From Ampelocalamus luodianensis (lineage: Eukaryota > Streptophyta > Magnoliopsida > Poales > Poaceae): a DNA stretch of 64,000 bases. Below the pieces are notes generated by a model. That model saw nothing but the letters and a program-made list of their open reading frames with translations. It was not told where the DNA came from and did not search any database. A program made the translations under genes and the position numbers. Below, piece after piece: positions 34,301 to 46,094 of the stretch; position 1 is the stretch's first letter; each line of letters opens with the position of its first letter. The stretch is taken from assembly GCA_036346255.1 (NCBI GenBank), contig CM070620.1, positions 33,787,609-33,851,608 of the forward strand. The letters are read 5' to 3'.

Positions 34301-36014
34301 CCCGCGCGTTTCACCGACGGCTTGCCGGCGATTCCGGCCACGGCGGCGTGAACCAAGAGTATGCTTAGGTGCACAATAGTGCTGCGCTCCCAATGGAGGT
34401 GGTCTCGACGGCTAAGCCGGCCTGTACCGGCGGCTAGCCGGAGTTGAGCGGCGGCGACAATACGACAAAAGGAGCTACGTCGATCTGGAAACGTTCTGAG
34501 TAAAAGGACACATGCTTATGCTCCTAGGGGGCATGAGGAAGCTACCTGAGCTAGGAGAGGCCTGGGGAAGCTTGGATATGGCTGGAGTAGTGACGGCGCC
34601 GGAGAAGAAGTAGCGGCACGACACGGCTTCACGTGAAGAAGGTGATTGGGGAAAGCCTAAGGACAGAGAATGGTTAAGATAGCTCAAGGACCATATGAGA
34701 ATGCTTCAGGAGCAAAGAATTTAAGAATGGCTTACCAAAGTGAAGTGGGAGATGAAAAGTTTGAGCTTCGGCCGAAAAGGGGCAAATTTCAATTCAGCAA
34801 AACCCTGTCATGTATTCATGAAATTGTTTGAGGGTTTCCATAACCATCTTTGTAAGGCCGATGTGTGTGAAAGAAAGTTCGAGTACCTCACGAGACGAAG
34901 ATGACAAGGTGGTGCTCTCGGGCGTGCTCTTGGCGTGAGCTAGAGCACGAAGTGAACCAGAGGCTACAAGCAAGAGCAAGAGCCGAGCTTAGCAAAAATG
35001 GAGAGGGGTCGAACATGGAGTTGAGGGATACTATGTGGTGGAAGCTAACCGGAGCTTGGAGCTTGCACTAGCTTCCCCTTCCTCAGCCACCGAGAGGAAG
35101 AGTGAGTGCATTCTAGGGTTCTGAGGGGTCTTAAGCACGGGAAAGTGACGGAGTGGAGGCGGTGTTAGACGAGGAACACACCGGAGTGGTGGATGGAGGC
35201 GGTGGATTCACGGAGTGAGAATCTCCCCAACGGCCGTCGCAGAGAAGCCCAGCCGCGTGGAGCTCGGCTCTGCGTGGCGTCGCGAGAGAGTCGGACAGAG
35301 GCGAAAAGGTGGGCACAGGCGGTCGATACACAAGCGCGGCGCGGTGCGTAGCAAGAGGTTTGATCGGCACCGTTGGATTGCGAATGGACCGGCGAGATGA
35401 GTGGGGGCATTGGACAGTCGACGGGTGGCGAGATCCGGACGCGGAGGCTTGATCCAACGATCGCATGTGAGGGTGCGATTAGGCGGTGCGGTGCGATCGG
35501 TTGGGTTCTGCGGACTCGAGCAGTGCAGTTCGGTCGGTTGAACGATACTAGGGTTTGGTGATTGAATTTCTTTTGATTCTAGTTTGACCGGTGCTTTATA
35601 AATAGAAATAAATTTCATAAAATCATGAAATAATTTCTGGGGGTTCCTGGGAAGATATAGTTCCCATAAAAATTATGAAACCCTACTGTTCATAGTATAA
35701 TTTGTGATATTTGAATTCAAACATGTTGTATGTCTATGAAGGTTGTTTGAAATTTAATCATGTTTAAACTGTTCCCAAAAATTTTGGAAAAATTATATTA
35801 ATTCATGATAATTAATTTAGTATTTGAATAAATTGGTTCCAGATGATGATCACTACTTTTTATCACTGATTTGAATCAAAATTTGAATTTTGAGGTGTAT
35901 GTTCACCCCAAATTAGATTTTTCCAAGTACAATATATTATGAAATGATTTGAATTTGATAATGCATGTTAGTGAAATACATATTAATCCCATTTAATTAG
36001 TTGGGGCTGTGACA
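31305..36014 (-). repeat. 3' LTR of the Tekay-type element
   Basis: 4710 bp, from TGTGGGGACCCC to GGGGCTGTGACA on plus (minus start TGTCACAGCCCC). It is nearly identical to the 5' LTR and homologous in inverted orientation to the solo LTR at 7122-11748. A TATA box (35594-35605) lies about 410 bp inside the element-sense start, so U3 is short and most of the LTR is transcribed leader or tail. Open frames in its GC-rich part (35131-35618) are composition effects. Confidence 0.9.
35594..35605 (-). promoter_or_regulatory. TATA box in the 3' LTR
   Basis: The minus strand reads CTATTTATAAAG, a good plant TATA box in GC-poor surroundings. The same box is present at the same place in the 5' LTR (50701-50712). 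Confidence 0.6.
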
Positions 36015-36030
36015 AACCTCCCCCCTTACA
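36015..36030 (-). other. Polypurine tract of the Tekay-type element
   Basis: The minus strand reads GTAAGGGGGGAGGTT directly before TGTCACAG, the 3' LTR start. Polypurine tracts prime plus-strand DNA synthesis; this fixes element orientation and the LTR boundary. Confidence 0.85.
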
Positions 36031-36144
36031 AAAGATCTCGACCCGAGATCTGGGTGGAGAAGAATCAGAAGGTTTTCATTAGAGGTTATAATTCATGTTG
36101 TCTTGATTTCTTTCAAAGATAGTGTTGACAGGTTATAATTTACA

Positions 36145-36466
36145 TTAATATGTTTTACCTTTCCTTTCTTGATACGAAGGCACTTCAGGTAGAGAAGAGA
36201 TCTGGATATGCCGCTCGCATCCGGTCTTCACGTTCCCAAGTTGCTTCATTTTTCGTGTGGTTGCTCCATTGAACCCTGACGAACTTGATGTTGCGATTCC
36301 TAGTCTTACGCTCGGTTTCCTCAAGGATACGAATCGGGCTCTCTCGATAAGATAGATCGGGTTGCAAGTCGAGTTTATCCAACTCGGTTGTTTGTTGGGA
36401 CTCGAAGACACTTCTTGAGTTGGGAGACATGGAAGGCGTTATGCGTGTCGAGAGTGATGGTGGCAA
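36145..36466 (-). pseudogene. Chromodomain-like C-terminus of Tekay-type pol
   Basis: LQPDLSYRESPIRILEETER and VQWSNHTKNEATWEREDRMR, ending YPDLF, follow the pattern of Tekay/Del chromodomains (SYxExPxxIL ... VQWSxHxxxEATWExE). It lies in a different frame from the integrase upstream (overlap at 36439-36466), so a frameshift separates them. The domain would recognise modified histone tails and guide integration. The tail after ATWERE is of normal length. Confidence 0.8.
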
Positions 36467-37692
36467 CTCAACCGGTATGCCACCGATCCCACCTTAGCTA
36501 GAATACGGAAAGGTCCAATATAGCGAGGTGCTAATTTGTCTTTGATTTGGAAACGACGAACTCCTTTCATAGGAGAGACTTTAAGATAAACATGATCGTC
36601 CACTTCGAAACTCAACTCGCGACGACGACGATCGGCATATGACTTCTGACGTGATTGAGCCGTCCTAAGTCGTTCGCGAATGACACGAACTTGTTCCTCA
36701 GCATCTTCCACCAAGGTTGGGCCATAGAATGGCCTTTCCCCGGCTTCGGACCAGTTCAAAGGTGTTCTACAAGCTCTCCCATACAATGCTTCGAATGGTG
36801 ACATCGAATCTTTGGATTGGAAGCTGTTGTTGTATGAGAACTCGGCAAACGGTAAACATTTTTCCCAACTATCGTTGTAGGATAACACGCAAGCCCGGAG
36901 AAGGTCTTCCAAAACTTGGTTTACCCTCTCAGTTTGTCCATCCGTTTGCGGGTGATAAGCGGAGCTAAAGGATAGGTTGGTTCCCATTGCTTGATGCAAG
37001 CAGTTCCAGAAATGAGAGGTGAATTGGGGACCTCTATCCGAAACAATCACCTTTGGTACACCATGGAGACAAACAATTCTGGAAATATAAAGTTCTGCTA
37101 GTTTGGCCCCGGTGTAAGTGGTCTTGACGGGAATAAAATGGGCAACCTTGGTTAGACGATCCACAATCACCCATATAGAATCAAATCCAATTTTAGTTCT
37201 AGGAAGGCCGGTGATAAAATCCATGCCAACTTCTTCCCATTTCCAGCGGGAATGGGCGGGGATCTAGAGTGCCGGTGGCTTCAAATGCTCAGCCTTGACT
37301 CTTTGACATAGATCGCACTCGGCCACATACTGTGCAACGTGCCGCTTCATTCGGCTCCACCACAGTTTCTTTTTCAAATCTTGATACATTTTCGTACTCC
37401 CGGGGTGGATAGAGAATTTTGAGTTATGAGCCTCCTTGAGAATCAATTCTCTCAAGTGGCGATCAAATGGTACCACCATACGGTTTCCAAACCATAGAGT
37501 ACCTTGTGCATCTTGCTTAAAACATTTTGCCTTGCCTTGTTTCATTAGTTCTAAAATTTGAGCCACTTCCGCATCAGTTTTCTGGGCTTCTCTAATCTGG
37601 TCCTCAAGTGTGCAAGTCACACTGAGGGCTGCAAGCGAACCTTCCTCAACTATCTCCAGGTGTAGGTCTTGCAATGCAGCACATAAACCCAC
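36439..37692 (-). pseudogene. Integrase of the Tekay-type element
   Basis: The zinc-binding part lies in 37264-37692 (HNSKFSIHPGSTKMYQDL ... CDLCQRVKAEH, an H-H-C-C site). The core is a clean 261-codon frame (36439-37224) with the triad aspartate in MDFITGLPRT, aspartate in VSDRGPQFTS and glutamate in QTDGQTERVNQ. The GPY/F module YIGPFRILAKVGSVAYRL follows. An in-frame TAG at 37264-37266 separates zinc part and core; relatives have a sense codon there, and CAG to TAG is the simplest change. The active-site residues are intact. Confidence 0.85.
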
Positions 37693-37703
37693 ATAAAAAG
37701 GAG

Positions 37704-37990
37704 TTACTGAAACAGCGGTTGCGAGATTTTACGCTCAATCGTCGGCCACGACATTAGCCTTCCTGGATGATAATGGAGTCCCATATCATAATCTTTAATC
37801 AACTCAAGCCATCTTCTTTGTCTCAAGTTCAGGTCGGCTTGGGTGAAAATATATTTAAGGCTCTTATGGTCGGTGTAGATCTCATAGCGATTACCGATGA
37901 GGTAATGCCGCCAAATCTTCAAGGCATGAACTACACCACGAGCTCTAGGTCGTGTGTGGGATAATTGGCCTCATGGGGCCTCAATTGCCT
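37704..37990 (-). pseudogene. RNase H (C-terminal half) of the Tekay-type element
   Basis: HYLIGNRYEIYTDHKSLKYI contains the aspartate motif YTDHKSL, and the frame continues QRRWLELIKDYD and LHYHPG. The final motif, usually ADALSRK, is shifted: after HPG the open frame reads RLMSWPTIERK, while another frame gives KANVVADD. A small indel therefore lies near 37730-37760. The N-terminal RNase H motifs (KDxSxxGLG-like) are degraded around 37990-38080. Confidence 0.75.
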
Positions 37991-39152
37991 CGATGTGTAG
38001 GCCACCACTTGGCCGTCTTGCATAAGCACACAACCAATCCCATGGCGAGATGCATCACAGTAGATATCAAAGCTCTTATGAATGTGCAGCGAGAACAAGT
38101 GCACGGGAGCTTACATGGGGCATTCTTTCGAGGTTTAGAAGCTTTGCTCGCATTCTCTGTCCTCAATTTCTTTTCTTTCTTTAGAAGTTGGGTCATAGGC
38201 CGCGATTTTTGAGAAATTCTTGATGAACCTCGGTAGTATCCCGCAAGTCCAAGAAAACTACGAATGTCAGTGACACTCTTGGGTTGCTTCCATTCAAGGA
38301 CATCTCGTACCTTACTAGGATCAACAGCGACACCGCCTTTAGATAGGATGTGTCCCAAGAAACTAACCTCTCGAAGCCAAAACTCACGTTTGCTGAATTT
38401 GGCGTACAGCTGATGGTGGCGAAGTTTTTCTAACACAAGTCTCAAATGTTGCTCGTGCTTGAGATCAGACTTAGAGTAGATAAGGATATCATCGATGAAA
38501 ACCACTACAAACTGATCCAAGTACTCCATGAATACCGAATTCATGAGGTTCATGAAATAAGCTGGGGCATTGGTCAAACCAAAGGACTGACCGTGTACTC
38601 GCACAAACCGTAACAGTAGAGAAGCGGTCTTGGTATGTCCTCGGTTCTAACTTTAATCTGATGGTAGCCTAACCTCAAGTCAATTTTGGAGAACACACAG
38701 AGCTCCACTAAGTGGTCAAACAGTCATCGATCCGCGGGAGCGGATACTTGTTCTTGATGGTGACCTCATTCAACGGACGGTAGTCAACACACATCCGTAG
38801 ACTCTTGTCTTTCTTCTTGACAAAGAGAGCCGGGCATCCCCAAGGCGAGGAGCTAGGCCTGATGAAACCCTTGTCTTGCAACTCCTTAAGTTGTTCTTTC
38901 AATTCAGCTAGCTCATTGGGCGGCATCCGTCTGACCTTTTGAGATGGGCGCGGTACCGGGTGCAAGCTCAATGACAAACTCTACCTCTCGGTCAGGGGGC
39001 ATGCCTGGAAGTTCTTCAGGGAACACATCAGGATACTCACTCACTATTGGTACCTCCTCTATCTTGAGGGAGGTACTCGCCTCTAAAGCATAAAGGTGAG
39101 AACTACCCACTAAAGGTGCAAAGACTACCTGGATGCCGTCCTCGCTAGTCAC
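37991..39152 (-). pseudogene. Reverse transcriptase of the Tekay-type element
   Basis: Three overlapping pieces cover the domain: 38913-39152 (pre-RT, SEYPDVFPEELPGMPPDREV), 38708-38977 (fingers, PSSSPWGCPALFVKKKDKSL and MCVDYRPLNEVTIKNKYPLP) and 37981-38604 (palm and thumb). The catalytic box reads VVFIDDILIYSKS, with both aspartates intact, and LGHILSKGGVAVDPSKV follows. About 100 bp between 38604 and 38708 is damaged, where the F/YxGLRSGYxQ segment belongs. The active-site residues survive although the frame does not. Confidence 0.85.
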
Positions 39153-39286
39153 TGAAATAGACCGCTGGGCACAATCAATCTTCCCCTGATTCTTAGATAA
39201 CTAATCCATCCCTAAGATAACATCGATGCCCACTGAACTTATCACTATTAAGTTTGCTGAAAAGTTAACATTTTGTATTTCAATTT

Positions 39287-39600
39287 TTACGTCCGACAGA
39301 CTTGATCGGCGTAGAAAACCGACCCTGGGGACTGAATATGATAAGGTGGGTGTAGTGTATGTATCTTGAATTGGTTAATTTCAGCATACTCGCTTTTAAT
39401 AAATGAATGAGATGCTCCAGAATCAAATAGAACCGATGCAGGACACGAATTAACAAGAAGTGTACCTAGCACGACGTCAGTGCGTCGGTCGCCTCCGCCG
39501 AGGCGTGGTTGACGCGACCACGTGCATCTTTGCCGGTGGAGTAGGTGCTGCTCTGTGGTGGTGGCGGTGGCCTTCTTTGCCGAGCCGGGGCTGGTGGCGC
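39287..39600 (-). pseudogene. Aspartic protease of the Tekay-type element
   Basis: VVLGTLLVNSCPASVLFDSG continues ASHSFIKSEYAE. The box LFDSGASHSFI is the retropepsin catalytic site of plant Ty3/gypsy elements, with its aspartate present. The C-terminal half (39160-39290) contains the DVILGMDW region in a degraded form. Upstream the frame passes into the gag tail (RRGHYAAC). Confidence 0.8.
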
Positions 39601-40740
39601 CGGGAGCAGAGTACGTCCGGGCATCCTCGCCGCTGGCGAGGCATGCGGCATAGTGTCCCCGACGGCCACGTGGAAACAAATGACGCCGGGCTTGTACGCC
39701 CGCCCATCAGTGGTCTCTGGCCCCATTTGTCTTCTTGAGCCGGTGGAGAAGGTCGTGGAGGTGCCACAGAGACCTCGATGGTCTTGAAGGCCGGGGCACG
39801 AGGTGCCCGAGGTAGTCTGGCGCGCCCGAGAAAGCCGCCACTCGCCATCGCCGTCAGTAAAGCCTTCCTTCTCTTTCGACTCATCCACCGTCATGCTCTC
39901 ATGCTCCACCACTATCGCCTTGTTGACGGATCCGAAACTCCACGAAATCATGTGCGGCTAAGACAAGCCGCAACTCCTCGACATCCATGGAAGAACTCGC
40001 CCGGCGACGGCGTCTGTCGAGGCGTCGTCCGAGCATACCGCCAAGTAGTTGAAGTCATGCAGGTACTCGGTGGCGGTCCTCCGCCCTTGTCTCAAGGCAG
40101 GAACTGCTGGCCGCTTGATAAGCGGCCTCCTCGTATATGGGCCTCTCGGGCTGCGTCCACGAACTCGTCCCAAGTCGGGGCGTGACCAGCCGGGCTGCAT
40201 GGCGGAATAACTATCCCACCACGCGCTGCCCTTGCCAACCGATAGGCGACAAACAAGACTCTCTCAACTCCGGTACATGCGCAATGTTCAGCTTCTTCTC
40301 AATGTTGTGCAGCCAGTCTTCTGCCCTCCATCGGGTCCTTGCCGCGCGCAAATGTCGGAGGGTTGGTCCGCTGGAACTCAGCGAGACCTCGGATGCTCGG
40401 TGCGGGCAGCCCTCCGTCGAACAGAGTCGAGCGGTGTTGCGCGACGATCGCCTCAAGCATCCGGTGCGATCCATCCGGTTGCGCTCAATCATCATCATAA
40501 ACTCGACCATGGATGGCGGCGGAGGAGCACTTCTCAGCGGTCCACCTGCCGGGACGACTGCGAGAGGGGCTCGCCATGCCCGGGACGACTGCTTGGGATG
40601 ACCGTCCTGATCGTAGAAATCACTCGAGAGGTGCTAGGCGTGGTGCCCTAGATGGGGATGGGGAGCCTCTGCCGCGCAGGGCTCCTGATCGCGTAGTCGG
40701 TCCTGTCATCCTGTATTGGACAAGGATGGTTAGTAAATAA
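39601..40740 (-). pseudogene. Gag of the Tekay-type element, frameshifted
   Basis: AEDWLHNIEKKLNIAHVPEL (near 40290) and RQGRRTATEYLHDFNYLA (near 40060) are the capsid motifs of plant Ty3/gypsy gag (Retrotrans_gag type). The zinc knuckle near 39650-39690 is split between two frames: ICFH in one, GRRGHYAAC in the other, so a single base is missing inside the CCHC motif. The N-terminus lies near 40500-40740 and is hard to set because the GC-rich region is open in several frames. Gag would form the virus-like particle. Confidence 0.75.
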
Positions 40741-40994
40741 GACAAAAGCCATTACTTGGTTGTACATGCACAATCAATATCAAAAAGCAAGAAAATTGTA
40801 ACATCAAATGGAACACCGAACATTAATCAACATAAGACCGAATCGATACAACACCGTACATAAGCGCCCGCAGGCTTAAGATGACAACTGAAATAGTAGT
40901 TTTTGCAAATAAAACACAATAGTTCGACATCTACTACCCTATTACACAAACTTAAGGATACAAGCTCAAACATAGAGCTCCCTGCCCTAACAGC

Positions 40995-41751
40995 CTAGAT
41001 ATTATTCCGGTCAAAGTTCACCGGAAAGTTATCAAGCAGGTGGTATCCAGGGGATCCTGTATCTTCTGGGTCTCCCGGGTTGGTGAGGCGTAAGGGGGAT
41101 CCTATGCTGATGATATGGCCTCCTACTTCAGGGAGACGATAGTCCGGCGGCGCAGAAATGTACGGTGAAACCTCATTAGCGCCATACAGCACATCCGGAC
41201 GAATGAGCCTCATGTCATGCATAAGCTGCAAATGCTCCTGAGCTATAATGAGACGACGACGCGTCTCCCATAACTCATGCATCATGCAGCGATGCATTTG
41301 GTCCATTACGTGAACCAATCTCGCCAACTGCCTGACTTGGGGGTCCTCCCCAAACTGGATCCTAGCGAACGAGCTCACGTCCCTAGCGCGTGCGCGCATC
41401 GGAAAGTGATCATATGGGGGCTGGGCTAACTCCGTCAGGTCGTAGCGAAGACGACTCATGGCCACTAAGGCCACTTCTTGTAACGCCATGGCCTCAGAGG
41501 TACCACGCGCCTGGAAGCGGTAAGGTATGCTCCCCGTGACTTGTCTAGCAACGATATCTATCAACGCCATAAATTCCTCCATTCCGGTCCTCGATCACGG
41601 CGAGAGATGGAATAAGTGGCTGATATGTGAAGTTAGCCCTCCACATCATGTCTCGTAGCAACGCTGGGTATCCATCCATCCTTGACTTGAGTTTCCGGAC
41701 AAGGTGCGAGGGTTCATCTAAAGGCAAGAAGACAAGGTAAGTTAGTTTCAT
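40995..41751 (-). pseudogene. Extra ORF between primer site and gag (unknown function)
   Basis: Two overlapping sense frames, 41545-41751 (68 aa) and 40995-41582 (195 aa), form one protein of about 250 residues broken by a single frameshift near 41560. The sequence is ordinary in composition (VARQVTGSIPYRFQARG, QVRQLARLVHVMDQMHRCMM, ending in DNFPVNFDRNNI). It has no gag, protease or zinc-knuckle motif. A helical middle part (about residues 140-190) could form a coiled coil. Grass gypsy elements often carry such additional ORFs, with unknown roles. It is better preserved than gag. I do not recognise the family. Confidence 0.6.
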
Positions 41752-41910
41752 AAACCAAAATAGGATCGGGAGAAAAGATACTAAGATGGATAAGGAATAA
41801 AAGATATTCTTAACTTAAACTTTCTGAAAGTAATTTGATAATTTCAAAATATTTTAACTCCAGCTTACTAACTCTAACGCCATGATGCTACCTCTAACCT
41901 CTGATCGGTA

Positions 41911-41924
41911 TGGCTCGATACTAA
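41911..41924 (-). other. Primer-binding site of the Tekay-type element, altered
   Basis: The minus strand next to the 5' LTR reads GCGTTAGTATCGAGCCA. It resembles TTGGTATCGAGCC, as found in the Reina-type element here and complementary to initiator tRNA-Met, with one G-to-A change and three extra bases next to the LTR. Confidence 0.6.
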
Positions 41925-44900
41925 CGCTGTGGGGACCCGGTAATTATCTCCATAAGACCGAGATTAAACGAGGTCTTAGGGACATAATCATGGGTCTCCT
42001 AGAATGAATTCCAATTTAACTCTATCCAAGTGAGAGGCTTAACCGAATACTAGAGCCTCAACGATCATGCGCTTGCTCCTTTGCGGCGCTACATGATTGT
42101 TGATTCTCTTCGATCCAAGCACTACACTTAGTGAGTTAAATGGGAATGCATCAACAACGAGTATGACTTATATTGGCTCCCAAGATCAACGACCAATATA
42201 CTCATACCCTCATCCAACGTTGATTACATCCATACAACGCATACAACGAGAGATTAAAAGACATCTTGCATAATAGTTAAGGTCTCGACTTATTACAAGC
42301 GGCCGACCGCCAAATTCAAGTAAAGTATCAAGTAGCAGTGAGTAAATAGATAAAGCAAAAGACCGGTAGTGGTATGCCCATCACCCATCGACAACCGATC
42401 GGAGTTAAATGGTAGCACACTACTCATTAGTGTCACCCAAGTCAACACTAACGAGATCGTCATACTCATAATCTTCCTCACTGAAAGGCCGAAAACATCC
42501 GGGTGAGTACAAGTGTACTGCAAGTCTTACACAAATAAAAATAGTTATGCATAAGGGTTATTCAAAGGATGGCTCATATTGGTTTAGTTTTGCGAAAGAG
42601 ACGCAACAATTAACATCCTACACATACTAGTTTTCATGTGCCCATTTAAAATCAGATTTGAAGTAGAAGTAAAACATGAAGTAAAGCATTTGATAATAAA
42701 CAATTGAATCATACAAAGACCAAAGTGGCAGCCCACTTTGATATACTAAACACATGAACATCCTGTTCATGACGAATACCAAGTTCAACCACAATTTTAA
42801 TTAAAAGTCTAACAATAGTAACTCCCGAACTCAAGCGGTTGTCCATAACCGTGGACACGGCTATTCGAATAGATTTATACCTGCAGGTGTACTACTTTAC
42901 CCACACGACTTGATTAGCCCGTAAGCCTCCAGAGGCCTCCAAATAGCACACTTCCTATGGTATGCCTACTGGGTAAATCAAGATATAGTCATTTTCAGCA
43001 AGAAAGCCCTATTGGGCTAAGTCCCCTTGTGAGATGGTTCCTTGCCTAGTACAAGCGTCGATAGCACTTGCTAGGGGCTCACAAGTTATATTGGAAATCT
43101 GATGCAATCAAAACCAAAAGAATTGGTGCTCCTTGCACACACTATAAAGGATTACATCGGCTCCTCAAGAACATAGGATTTCACGGTCGCTATGCCCCTT
43201 ACACCACCAAGGACTTAACACAATAAAACCCTCCCCTACTTAACCATCGGCTCCCAACCGCGTGTGGCAAAGACGAGTGTACTTGAATTAACGACGTTAC
43301 CAAAGTTCGGTCCTCAATTGTCGGACAAGTCCTTCCACTTACCCAATGCTCGTGCACAAAGCACCATCACTAACCAACACTTGTCCGACCAAATTTCATT
43401 TAAAAATGACAAAGTTTAACTCATAGAACAGCTACAAAGATCTGAAGTAAAAACATATGGTAAGAGTTGTGTGTATCCCAAAACCGCCGGGTTGTTCCCG
43501 ACGATCGAACTACCGTATCTAGACTTGCATGGCTAAGCAATTCTACAACCCATAATTCACACATCCTATCTTAAGTATATAGGAGTTGGCATAATTCAAG
43601 ATTAACCTCAAGCATAGGACATAACTAAACTACACATCACAAAAATATTGACATAATCAAAATAGCATGCAAGCAATTATCATTGCACTAACTTAACCAA
43701 AACTGGGATCAAATATGATGCAAAAGAAAGTCCAAATGATGCTTGCCTTGCTGGTACAGTAGCTGCTCGCTCTCGGTAGCGTAAGTGTCGATATCAATAT
43801 GCTCGGGATCTATATAATTATAACATCCAATAAATACCGAGAAAACAACTCAAAAACCAAAATGCTCAAAAATGCATGATTTTTCTACAGTAGTTAGATC
43901 ATGATTTTAAATGATTTTTGGTGAAAGAATTATTTCACTTTGATTTAGCATGTGAAAGTTATAATGGTTTGAATTTCAGATTTCAATAAGTCGTCATTAT
44001 ATAATTTAATTATGAAGTGAAATTTTGTAGAATAGTGGTGGGGTAAAGGATTACATAGGTAAATAGGTAATATTAATAAAAGTTCATAATAGTTGAGTTT
44101 GTCCCATTTGGAGTTCTTATGATTTAGTTATTGATTTTCAAAGTTATCAGCCTTTTATAGTATAAAAATAATGGAGTTAAGGAGTATATTCTCCCAAAAT
44201 AGTTTCTGTGACAGAGGTAACATGGAGACCATTTTCAGAATTAAGTTCACTGAAAATGAAAATTATCAAAAGTGGTCTCACTGTTTTTGGAGGTTCCAAT
44301 AATTACTTATGCATTTTTAAAGATTTCAGTCCATTTTCCTATTGTAGAGATAATGATTTTAATAAATAAATTTCCAATTAAGCCCTCTGCTACAGAGACA
44401 CGTATGAAACTAATTTTGATAGGAAGTCCATTAATAATGTAAATTTCCAAAAGTGGTTTCAGTCAATTTGAAGTTGAAATGATTTAGTTATACATTTTAG
44501 AAATTATACATATTTTTCAGTGTGGAAGAAAAGGGTTTTCGGATTTTACAAACATTAGCTACTTTTCTCACCGAGTGCAGCGCTAGCCGCGGTCACTGAC
44601 CAGCGGGCCCGCTCGCCAGCGGCTCGCTGCGAGGCGTGCGCACGTGTGCGTCCTAGGGCTACGATTGCGAGCCGTTGGATCAAGATCCAACGGTCCACAT
44701 TCGAGGTGCATTAGGATGGTCCGAATGTCTCACAAATCCAGACCGTTCCTTTCGCATCTGACGGTCTAGATTAACTCCAGTGCACTTAGCTCCTGAGCAC
44801 GTGTTTAGAGACTTGGGTCCACACATCAGTGGGCTTAACCAATCACTTCCGACATCAATTAAATGCTAATGATTACAGTTAACGCTAATGACATGCTACA

Positions 44901-46094
44901 GTAACGGTCGGCGTACGACAACGGGATTTCGTCCCCGCGCGTTTCACCGACGGCTTGCCGGCGATTCCGGCCACGGCGGCGTGAACCAAGAGTATGCTTA
45001 GGTGCACAATAGTGCTGCGCTCCCAATGGAGGTGGTCTCGACGGCTAAGCCGGCCTGTACCGGCGGCTAGCCGGAGTTGAGCGGCGGCGACAATACGGCA
45101 AAAGGAGCTACGTCGATCTGGAAACGTTCTGAGTAAAAGGACACATGCTTATGCTCCTAGGGGGCATGAGGAAGCTACCTGAGCTAGGAGAGGCCTGGGG
45201 AAGCTTGGATATGGCTGGAGTAGTGACGGCGCCGGAGAAGAAGTAGCGGCACGACACGGCTTCACGTGAAGAAGGTGATTGGGAAAGCCTAAGGACGAGA
45301 AATGGTTAAGATAGCTCAAGGACCATATGAGAATGCTTCAGGAGCAAAGAATTTAAGAATGGATTACCAAAGTGAAGTGGGAGATGAAAAGTTTGAGCTT
45401 CGGCCGAAAAGGGGCAAATTTCAATTCAGCAAAACCCTGTCATGTATTCATGAAATTGTTTGAGGGGTTTCCATAACCATGCTGTAAGGCCCGATGTGAC
45501 GCGAAAGAAAGTTCGAGTACCTCACCAGAGACGAAGATGACAAGGTGGTGCTCTCGGGAGCGTGCTCTTGACGTGAGCTAGAGCACGAAAGTGAACCAGA
45601 GGCTACAAGCAAGAGCAAGAGCTGAGCTTAGCAAAAATGGAGAGGGGGTCGAACATGGAGTTGAGGGATACTATGTGGTGGAAGCTTACCGGAGCTTGGA
45701 GCTTGCACTAGCTTCCCCTTCCTCAGCCACCGAGAGGAAGAGTGAGTGCATTCTAGGGTTCTGAGGGGTCTTAAGCACGGGAAAGTGACGGAGTGGAGGC
45801 GGTGTTAGACGAGGAACACACCGGAGTGGTGGATGGAGGCGGTGGATTCACGGAGTGAGAATCTCCCCAACGGCCGTCGCAGAGAAGCCCAGCCGCGTGG
45901 AGCTCAGCTCCGTGTGAGTCGGCGAGAGAGGTCGTGAGAGCGGCAGGTGGGCACAGGCGGTCGGCGATACAAGGCGCGCAGCTACGTGCGTAGCAAAGAG
46001 GTTTGATCAAGCCCGTTGGATTGCGAATGGACGGACGAGATGAGTGGGGGCATTGGACAGTCGACGGTGATTTAGATCCGGACGCGGAGGCTTG

